Assembly (NCBI RefSeq): GCF_017357105.1
Contig: NZ_CP071596.1
Span: 2,852,001 to 2,916,000 of the forward strand
Reading direction: 5' to 3'
Origin: Natronosalvus caseinilyticus
Lineage (GTDB): Archaea; Halobacteriota; Halobacteria; Halobacteriales; Natrialbaceae
Length of the DNA: 64,000 bases
Positions 57,730 to 64,000 of the stretch are shown here, in pieces. Both the position numbers and the translations under genes were made by a program. Position 1 is the first letter of the stretch. Each line of letters opens with the position of its first letter. The notes beneath the pieces were generated by a model. That model saw only the letters and a list, made by a program, of their open reading frames with translations. It was not told the DNA's origin and did not search any database.

Positions 57730-58899
57730 TCAGTTCAGCGCGTAGCTCAGGGCGTCGGTCGCCTTGTTCCCCGCGCCGGTGTTGATGATGAGGATTTCGT
57801 CGTCCTCGTCCAGTTCGCCCTCCTCGGCCATCTGCATGGCCGCCGCCAGGGCCGCGCCGGGTTCGACGCACATCTCGATGCCGGCGTGTCGCGCGGCCGC
57901 CAGCGCGCCCTCGAGGGCCTCGCTGTCGGAGACGGCGACGCCGGTGCCGCCGGTCTCGTAGACGGCCTCGAGCATCCAGGGCGACGCCCCGGGATCGGGA
58001 ACTTCGATTCCGCGGGCGATGGATTCGGGACAGTCCCAGGCTTCGTGTACCTCTCTGTGTTCCTCGATGGCGTCGACGACCGGCGCACAGCCCTTCGACT
58101 GAGCGACGTTGAGGCTGGGCGGGGTCTCGTCCTCGAGCCAGCCAAGTTCGGCGAGTTCCTGATAGGCTTTCCAGATGCCGATCAGGCCCACGCCGCCGCC
58201 GGTCGGGTAGAAGATTTCGTCGGGACTGCCCCAGTCGTACTGTTCGAAGAGCTCGAGGCCCATCGTCTTCTTGCCCTCGTGTCTGAACGGCGTCTGGAAC
58301 GTCGCGACGGTGTACCACCCCTTCTCGTCTCGCAACTCGCCGAATTTCCCGCCGGCCTTGTCGAGTTTGCCGTCGACAAGGTGGAGGTCCGCGCCGTGGG
58401 CCTCGACCATCGTCTTCTGGATGTCGTTCGACTGGTAGTTGAGGACGACGGTACAGTCGATGCCCGCTCGAGCCGTGTACGCGGCGGCGGCCTGGCCGGC
58501 GTTGCCGGCCGAGGGGATGGCGACCTCTCGGATTCCCTGCTGGGAGGCCCCGGAGACCGAGGCCGACGCGCCGCGGTCCTTGAAGGTATTCGTCGGGTTC
58601 TGCCCCTCGTCCTTGATCGCGACGCGGGCGACGCCCATCTCCTCGGCGAGTTCGGGACACTCGACGACCGGGGTGTTGCCTTCACCCATCGAGACGATGT
58701 CATCCGTGTCGAGGATGGGGAGGAGTTCGCGGTACTTCCACATCGAGCCGTTTCGGGTTTCGATCTCCTCGCGGGAGACGTCGATGGCGTCGTAGTCGTA
58801 CTTCGGATCGAGGATGCCCCCGCACTCGGGGCAGGGGAACTCGGTGTGCTCTAGGTCGTAGGTCGAGCCACAGTCGTAGCACTCGAAGTGGCTAACCAC
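57730..58899 (-). CDS. thrC: Threonine synthase
   Basis: The 389-residue protein starts with a zinc ribbon (C7, C10, C23, C26) and then the fold type II PLP core: EGNTPVVECPELAEEMGVARVAIKDEGQNPTNTFKDRGAS with the PLP Lys, PSAGNAGQAAAAYTARAG, and PTGGGVGLIGIWKAYQE. It converts O-phosphohomoserine to threonine. The GTG at 58899 places the ribbon seven residues from the start; a longer open frame to 59253 overlaps the divergent dehydrogenase gene and is not coding. Confidence 0.9.
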   Translation of the reverse strand: MVSHFECYDCGSTYDLEHTEFPCPECGGILDPKYDYDAIDVSREEIETRNGSMWKYRELLPILDTDDIVSMGEGNTPVVECPELAEEMGVARVAIKDEGQNPTNTFKDRGASASVSGASQQGIREVAIPSAGNAGQAAAAYTARAGIDCTVVLNYQSNDIQKTMVEAHGADLHLVDGKLDKAGGKFGELRDEKGWYTVATFQTPFRHEGKKTMGLELFEQYDWGSPDEIFYPTGGGVGLIGIWKAYQELAELGWLEDETPPSLNVAQSKGCAPVVDAIEEHREVHEAWDCPESIARGIEVPDPGASPWMLEAVYETGGTGVAVSDSEALEGALAAARHAGIEMCVEPGAALAAAMQMAEEGELDEDDEILIINTGAGNKATDALSYALN

Positions 58900-59017
58900 G
58901 CTGTTCGTTCTGGTCACGGTAACGTAGTCGGATCCGTCGCTCCGGATAAAAAAGGTTCGGGTTCGAGACGATTCCCGCCGCCTAGAGTTTATTAGCGCGC
59001 GTTCGGTGGGTGTAGGC

Positions 59018-60103
59018 ATGGACCTCGAGACGGCGATCGGTAACGGCTGTGCGCGCGACTGGGAGACGGTCGACCCGGGCGACGTGGATCCGGTTCGATT
59101 CGCCGTAATCGGACTCGGCTGGTTTACCAGAGGACGAGCCCTGCCCGCCCTCGAGTCGAGCAACCGGTGCGTTCCTTCGGTGCTGGTCAGCGGCTCGGCC
59201 GAGAAGGCCCAGCGACTCGCCGACGAAACGGACGGAGCCACGTGCGGGCTCACCTACAATCAGTTCCACGACGGCGTCGCCCGTGACGCCTACGACGCAA
59301 TCTACGTCGTCACCCCGAACGCCCTCCACCTCGAGTACGTCGAGACGGCTGCCGAGTACGGCAAGCACGTCCTCTGTGAGAAACCGATGGAGCGTTCGAG
59401 CGACCGCGCCCGGGAACTTGAGGCCGTCGCCGCGGACGCCGGCGTCGACCTCATGATCGCCTATCGGATGCACACCGAACCAGCCGTCCGACGCGCCCGC
59501 GAACTCGTCGAGGAGGGCTACGTCGGATCGCCGATGGCCGTCGATGGCCAGATGTCACAGCGACTGCTCGACCGGATAAACCCCGACCCGGGGCAGTGGC
59601 GTCTCGACGAGGACCTCGCCGGCGGCGGCGCGCTCTTCGACATCGGCATCTACCCGCTCAACACCGCTCGCTTCCTGCTCGGCTCGGATCCCATCGCGGT
59701 CACGGGAACCACCTCGAGCACCCACGACGCCTTTGACGACGTTGACGAGACGGTTTCGTTCGCGCTCCGGTTCCCCGACGGCGTGACCGGGCGGTGTTAC
59801 GCCAGCCACAACGCCCGCCAGGCCAGTTCCATCACGGTGACTGGGACGGAAGGACAGGTCCGCGTCGAACCCGCGTTCTTCCAGGACCAGCGTCGAACGC
59901 TGTACGTCTCCCGCGGCGACGGGCGCGCCTCGATCGAACTCGATCCAGTCGATCAGATGCTCGAGGAGTTCGATTACTTCGCCGATCGCGTCCGCGGGAG
60001 CGCGGAGCTGCACCCGGACGGAGAGCACGGAATCGCCGACATGGACATCATGGAAGCAGTCTACGAGGGGGCCGAAGAAGATCGGTGGGTCTCGCTCGAG
60101 TGA
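59018..60103 (+). CDS. Gfo/Idh/MocA-family sugar dehydrogenase (xylose dehydrogenase-like)
   Basis: The 361-residue protein has an N-terminal Rossmann motif (VRFAVIGLGWFTRGRALPALE) and the family's catalytic segment HVLCEKPMERS with the active Lys. The C-terminal domain has GGGALFDIGIYPLNTARFLLG. It resembles haloarchaeal D-xylose 1-dehydrogenases and glucose-fructose oxidoreductases. The nearby aldehyde dehydrogenase, lyase and sugar permeases support a sugar-oxidation role. The exact sugar is inferred. Confidence 0.82.
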   Translation: MDLETAIGNGCARDWETVDPGDVDPVRFAVIGLGWFTRGRALPALESSNRCVPSVLVSGSAEKAQRLADETDGATCGLTYNQFHDGVARDAYDAIYVVTPNALHLEYVETAAEYGKHVLCEKPMERSSDRARELEAVAADAGVDLMIAYRMHTEPAVRRARELVEEGYVGSPMAVDGQMSQRLLDRINPDPGQWRLDEDLAGGGALFDIGIYPLNTARFLLGSDPIAVTGTTSSTHDAFDDVDETVSFALRFPDGVTGRCYASHNARQASSITVTGTEGQVRVEPAFFQDQRRTLYVSRGDGRASIELDPVDQMLEEFDYFADRVRGSAELHPDGEHGIADMDIMEAVYEGAEEDRWVSLE

Positions 60104-60141
60104 TGGAGAAAGGTCGATGGCCGTAGTCGCGTGACTCCGAC

Positions 60142-61620
60142 CTAGACGTCCGTGAATCCCTGGTGGAATCCGACGAGCTTCTCTCGCGAGAAGTGTTCGA
60201 CCGCGTACTTGATTCCCTCCTTTCCGACGCCTGAATCCTTGAACCCACCGTAGGGCATGTGGTCGGCCCGGAACCCGCTGACGGTGTTGATGTTGACCCC
60301 ACCGGCGTCGATGGCGTCGGCCGCTCGCTTCGCCCGGTCGATGTCCTGAGTGAACAGGCCGGCCTCGAGGCCGTAATTGGTGTTGTTTGCTTCCTCGATT
60401 GCCTTGTCGAAGGAGTCGACGCTGATGACGGGCACGAGCGGGCCAAACGTCTCTTCTTTCGCGGCCGGCATCTCCGGCGTCACGCCCGAAAGGACGGTGG
60501 GTTCGAAGACCCACTCGCCGAGGTCGCCGCCGTAGTTCCCGCCGCACTCGACAGTCGCGCCCTGCTCGACGGTCTCCTCGAAAATCTCGACGACGTCCTC
60601 GAACTGGTCGCCGTCGACCATCGCCGCGAGGTCAGTCTCTTCGTCGAACGGGTCGCCGATTGTCAGGTTCCGGCAGGCGTCAACCATCGCGTCGACGAGT
60701 TCGTCCTCGATCGACTCGTGGACGATGACGCGCTCCACGCTGTTACAGACCTGACCCGCGTTCGAGCATGCGCCGCCGACGACCTCCTCGGCGGCCGCCT
60801 CGACGTCCGTGTCGTGCCAGACGATGGTCGGGTCGTTACCGCCCAGCTCGAGGGTCAGCTCCTTCATGCCGCTGTTCTCGGCGAGGTACTTTCCGACGCC
60901 GGTGGAACCGGTGAAGGAGATTGCCTCGACGGCGTCGTGGGCCAGGAGTTCGTCGCCGACGGTCGAACCGCTGCCGGTGACGACGTTCACGAGGCCGTCC
61001 GGCGCGGGGGAGTCCTCGACGGCCTCCTGCAAGCACTCGAACAGTAGGATGGCGCTGAGGGGCGTGTTGGTTGCGGGCTTGCCGACGACGGCGTTCCCCG
61101 CGGCGAGAGCGGGACCGACCTTGTGAACCATCAGATTGAGCGGGAAGTTGAACGGCGTGATGGCGGCGACGACGCCGAGGGGTTCGCGCTGGGTGAAACA
61201 GTGGTCTTTTGCGAAGCCCTTCTGGGCGTCCATCGGAACGTATTCGCCGAACATCCGTTTCGCCTGCTCCGCGGAGAGGCGCAGGGTCTGTGTCGCTCGG
61301 TCGACCTCGGTTCGGGCTTCGCCGATCGGTTTCCCCTGTTCGCCCGTGATCACCTGCGCAACCTCCTCCGCGCGCTCCTCGAGACGGTCGGCCGTATCCT
61401 CCAGTAGTTCGTACCGCTGGTACGCCGAGAGCGTCGACGCGTCGAAGGCGGCCTCGGCGGCCTCGATCGCGTCGCGTACCTGCGCGTCGGTGGCCATCGG
61501 TACCGAGCCGATCCGTTCGCCGTCGTAAGGGTGGACGACGTCCGTTCGGTTCTCGCTGTCGGTCCACTCGCCCGCGATGAGCATCCGCTTGTCGAGACTG
61601 CTAGCTACGTCCAGACTCAT
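60142..61620 (-). CDS. NAD(P)-dependent aldehyde dehydrogenase
   Basis: The 492-residue protein has the ALDH signatures LELGGNDPTIV (general base Glu) and GGACSNAGQVCNSVERV (catalytic Cys), and NAD-binding FTGSTGVGKYL. It resembles the glyceraldehyde/semialdehyde group (succinate semialdehyde, 2,5-dioxovalerate or glyceraldehyde dehydrogenases). In this cluster it could oxidise 2-oxoglutarate semialdehyde or an aldehyde from the neighbouring lyase. Confidence 0.88.
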   Translation of the reverse strand: MSLDVASSLDKRMLIAGEWTDSENRTDVVHPYDGERIGSVPMATDAQVRDAIEAAEAAFDASTLSAYQRYELLEDTADRLEERAEEVAQVITGEQGKPIGEARTEVDRATQTLRLSAEQAKRMFGEYVPMDAQKGFAKDHCFTQREPLGVVAAITPFNFPLNLMVHKVGPALAAGNAVVGKPATNTPLSAILLFECLQEAVEDSPAPDGLVNVVTGSGSTVGDELLAHDAVEAISFTGSTGVGKYLAENSGMKELTLELGGNDPTIVWHDTDVEAAAEEVVGGACSNAGQVCNSVERVIVHESIEDELVDAMVDACRNLTIGDPFDEETDLAAMVDGDQFEDVVEIFEETVEQGATVECGGNYGGDLGEWVFEPTVLSGVTPEMPAAKEETFGPLVPVISVDSFDKAIEEANNTNYGLEAGLFTQDIDRAKRAADAIDAGGVNINTVSGFRADHMPYGGFKDSGVGKEGIKYAVEHFSREKLVGFHQGFTDV

Positions 61621-61708
61621 GCTCGAACAGTTGGGGAAGGGAAGAATAAGTCTTGCGACGAGGTCGAATCATCCCAAATTATAACTTGTCGGTGAGCAAC
61701 TACGGTGT

Positions 61709-62614
61709 ATGGACCTGTCGGGAACAGTCGTTCCCATGGCTACGCCTATCGACGGAACTGGCCAGGGTATCGACGAAACCACCCTCGCGGACTTTACGCG
61801 CACACTGATCGACGGCGGCGTCAACGGCCTCTTTCCGGGAAGCTCTATCGGCGAGTTCTCGAGTCTGAGCACCACCGAACACGAGACGGTCGTCCGGACC
61901 GTAACCACGGCAGCGGACGGCGACACGACCGTCCTCGCTGGCTGTTGCGGAACGAGTGTTGGGGACGTCCGATCGAAACTCGAGACGGCAGCCGATGCCG
62001 GCGCCGACGCGGCCGTCGTCGTCTCGCCGTACTACTTGAACACGACACAGCGCGGTCTCGCGCGATTTTTCACGATGATCGCGGACGAGAGCCCGCTCCC
62101 GCTGTTGCTCTACAATATCCCCGGCCTCACCGGCAACGAGATCTCGGTGGACACCGTTGCCACGATGGCCGAACACGACGCCATCGTCGGCCTGAAAGAC
62201 ACGTCAGGGGATCTCATCTACCAGCATCGAGTGATCGAAGCAACGCCCGAGTCGTTCGCGGTCTTCAACGGAATGACGGCTACTGCCGCCCCCTCGCTCG
62301 ACGTCGGGATCGACGGCCTCATCGCCGGACCGGCGAACGTGTTTCCGGAAGCGCTCGCCGAACTGTACGCGGCCTACGACCGCGGTGACGACCGGACGGT
62401 CACTCGCCTCACTCGAGACCTCGTCATGCCGCTGGTCAGCGCCTACCAGGATCTCCCAACGGCGGCGGCCATCAAGTACCTCGTGCAACTCGAGGGGCTG
62501 GACCTCGGCGAACCGCTGCCGCCGCTCGCGCCGCTCTCGGGCGAGCAGCGGCGACGCCTCAAAGCGTGCCACCAGGAGGTCGTCGACGCGGTCGACGTCA
62601 GCGTGGTCAAGTAA
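61709..62614 (+). CDS. DHDPS/KDG-aldolase-family lyase
   Basis: The 301-residue protein is a DapA-type (beta/alpha)8 barrel: GSSIGEFSSLSTTEHETVVRTV (GxxGE motif), YNIPGLTGNEIS (active Tyr) and VGLKDTSGDL (Schiff-base Lys). Family members include dihydrodipicolinate synthase, N-acetylneuraminate lyase and 2-keto-3-deoxygluconate aldolase. The neighbouring oxidative enzymes and sugar ABC permeases favour a 2-keto-3-deoxy sugar-acid aldolase. Confidence 0.82.
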   Translation: MDLSGTVVPMATPIDGTGQGIDETTLADFTRTLIDGGVNGLFPGSSIGEFSSLSTTEHETVVRTVTTAADGDTTVLAGCCGTSVGDVRSKLETAADAGADAAVVVSPYYLNTTQRGLARFFTMIADESPLPLLLYNIPGLTGNEISVDTVATMAEHDAIVGLKDTSGDLIYQHRVIEATPESFAVFNGMTATAAPSLDVGIDGLIAGPANVFPEALAELYAAYDRGDDRTVTRLTRDLVMPLVSAYQDLPTAAAIKYLVQLEGLDLGEPLPPLAPLSGEQRRRLKACHQEVVDAVDVSVVK

Positions 62615-62813
62615 CGCAGCGTTCGTCGCGGGTCGGGTTCTGATTCACGTTCTACTGCGATAGCACACTTCGACGTACGCGTACCGACGACGTGGCGTCT
62701 GACAAACAGTAGGAGATGCCGGATCGAGATTCGTTCGAATCCGCCTCGAGACCGAGAGCGACACTCGAGGTGCGAGCGATTCCGCAACGAATAATTCGCG
62801 CAGAATCCCGCGG
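62615..62813. other. Convergent gene gap
   Basis: No gene or clear repeat is visible between the lyase and the ABC permease gene, which converge here. Confidence 0.4.
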
Positions 62814-63758
62814 TCAGGCCTTCCCGACGCCGGCGGTCATCCCCTCGACGATCTTCTTCTGGAAGACGAGCATGAACACCATGAGCGGCACGAGCGACAT
62901 GAACACCGCCGCCGTGATCGTTCCCCAGGGGGAGTTGAACTGGCCGCCGAAGAGTGCGATCCCCACCGTGATCGTTCGTTTCGAATCCTGCGTCATGAAC
63001 GTCAGGGCGAACAGGAACTCGTTCCAGGCGTAGATGAACACGATGATCGCCGTCGTCGCCATGGCGGGCATCGACACCGGGAGGATGATACGAAACAGCA
63101 CGCCGACGCGCGAGAGCCCATCCATGAGGCCGGCTTCCTCGAGTGAGGCGGGAAGCTCGTTGAAGTACGCCTGGAAGATCCACACCGCGAACGGCATCTG
63201 GAAGGCCGCGTAGGGGAGGATCAGGCCCAGGTACTGGTTGAGGCCGAAGAACGGCCCGAACGCCGTTCCCTGGAGATCGATCGCCAGCTTGTACAGCGGG
63301 ATGAGCCGGGAGATGAACGGGAGCAGCGCCGCGAACAGGATGATCAACAGCACCTGTAGCTTGTAGGGGAACCGGAGTCGCGAGAGCGCGTACCCGGCCA
63401 TCGCGCCGAGGACGACGTCGATGAACGCCGTCGCCGACGCGACGATGGCGCTGTTGATCAGGTACCGACCGACGGGACGCTCTTGCAAGGCCGTTCGATA
63501 GTTCTCGAGCGTGAGAGGGAACTGCTGGACGAGGGTTGGTTGGCCGTCCTCGATCGCGATGGTGTAGGGGAGGAACTCCTGCGGAAAGACGAACAGCTCT
63601 GATGGCGGCTTCAGGGAACTGAGCAGGATCCAGAAGACCGGGAACATCGAGATCGACACCATAGCCAGGATGGAGCCGTAGAATCCAAGCCGCTTTCCGA
63701 CATCCCAGAGGGCGACGTCTTCGAGCCTCGTCTCGCGAACTGAATCGACGATGCTCAT
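62814..63758 (-). CDS. Sugar ABC transporter permease (MalG/CUT1 type)
   Basis: The 314-residue membrane protein has about six helices and the EAA loop YFNELPASLEEAGLMDGLSRVGVLFRIILPVSMPAMATTAIIVFIYAWNEFLFAL, characteristic of CUT1-family second permeases. It begins immediately after the stop of the preceding permease on the same strand. It probably imports the sugar or sugar acid degraded by the adjacent enzymes. Confidence 0.9.
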   Translation of the reverse strand: MSIVDSVRETRLEDVALWDVGKRLGFYGSILAMVSISMFPVFWILLSSLKPPSELFVFPQEFLPYTIAIEDGQPTLVQQFPLTLENYRTALQERPVGRYLINSAIVASATAFIDVVLGAMAGYALSRLRFPYKLQVLLIILFAALLPFISRLIPLYKLAIDLQGTAFGPFFGLNQYLGLILPYAAFQMPFAVWIFQAYFNELPASLEEAGLMDGLSRVGVLFRIILPVSMPAMATTAIIVFIYAWNEFLFALTFMTQDSKRTITVGIALFGGQFNSPWGTITAAVFMSLVPLMVFMLVFQKKIVEGMTAGVGKA

Positions 63759-63759
63759 C

Positions 63760-64000
63760 TCACCGCACCTCCGGTTCGTAGAGGGTGGCGACGTAGATCA
63801 GTGCGATCACCAGCGCGATCATGGTGATGACCGTCGCGGCCGCAGAGCCCAGCGCGAATCCGCCGTTGGTCGGTCCAGGATTGTTGTAGGCGGCCTGCTG
63901 GGTGTAGAGGACGAGCGTCGTCGTCGCCTCTCCGGGACCGCCGCCGGTGAGTCCGTACGGAAGCCCGAACGCCTGGAACGCGGGCAACGTCCGGAAGATC
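63760..64000 (-). CDS. Sugar ABC transporter permease (MalF/CUT1 type), 3' part only
   Basis: The visible 80 or so C-terminal residues include IFRTLPAFQAFGLPYGLTGGGPGEATTTLVLYTQQAAY and a last helix, AATVITMIALVIALIYVATLYEPEVR, as in MalF-type permeases. The frame is open to the window edge, so the start lies outside. It ends 1 bp before the MalG-type gene, confirming an operon. Confidence 0.8.
   Translation of the reverse strand, partial: IFRTLPAFQAFGLPYGLTGGGPGEATTTLVLYTQQAAYNNPGPTNGGFALGSAAATVITMIALVIALIYVATLYEPEVR

Noticed and set aside
1-64000. tRNA, rRNA, CRISPR arrays, replication initiator (Orc1/Cdc6 or RepH) genes
   Set aside because: None was recognised by reading the sequence; weak tRNA-like folds could be missed without a covariance-model search.

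Overview
The window is from a haloarchaeon (class Halobacteria). Predicted proteins are acidic, most of the DNA is GC-rich, and the regulators belong to haloarchaeal families: DUF7344 winged helices, HalOD1 output domains, a bacterio-opsin-activator (Bat)-like regulator and DUF7511. Ribosomal protein S8e and a two-ring CDC48 ATPase of archaeal type are also present. The genus cannot be settled from the sequence alone.

Bases 1 to about 26,400 form an accessory, relatively AT-rich region with plasmid or genomic-island character. It opens with a parA-type partition operon (125-1359) flanked on both sides by TATAG boxes at an exact 12-bp period, a likely centromere/operator. Hypothetical genes follow, then a dense field of sensors and regulators (2.7-22.3 kb): a 1125-residue MEDS/GAF/Bat protein, two paralogous membrane histidine kinases, two receiver proteins, three stand-alone HalOD1 proteins, five DUF7344-type regulators, Lrp and TrmB regulators, and three small zinc-ribbon paralogues. 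Much of this arose by local duplication. One three-gene module exists twice (about 3.03-5.77 and 17.9-19.28 kb), and the first copy is interrupted by a 1.4-kb regulator cassette. Several short non-coding repeats recur between the genes.

Bases 22.4-26.3 kb hold four toxin-antitoxin cassettes: VapBC, ribbon-helix-helix/PIN, MazEF-like, and a second VapBC about 88% identical to the first. A direct repeat of about 80 bp, or a partial copy of it, lies in each gap and at both ends, so the array looks like a set of repeat-punctuated cassettes. This is the most unusual structure in the window.

From about 26.4 kb on, the DNA looks like ordinary GC-rich chromosome. In order it carries: a BBE-type flavoprotein/small membrane protein/TauE operon with a divergent regulator; NikR opposite a His-rich nickel/cobalt transporter; DUF7127-CDC48; an alpha/beta hydrolase; an AbrB-PhoU regulator; S8e; two phosphate ABC transporter sets (pstS1C1A1 and pstS2C2A2B) with only one visible ATPase gene; an acetyltransferase, an EamA transporter and UspA; a nucleoside phosphorylase; DUF488; small zinc-finger genes; a DUF4382 lipoprotein; a membrane J-domain protein; a GTPBP1-like GTPase; a gamma-carbonic-anhydrase-like protein; a D-lactate-dehydrogenase-like FAD/Fe-S protein; and threonine synthase. 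The right end (59-64 kb) is a probable sugar or sugar-acid catabolic cluster: a Gfo/Idh/MocA dehydrogenase, an aldehyde dehydrogenase, a DHDPS/KDG-aldolase-type lyase and two sugar ABC permeases. The last permease runs off the window.

No rRNA, tRNA, CRISPR array or intact insertion sequence was recognised.
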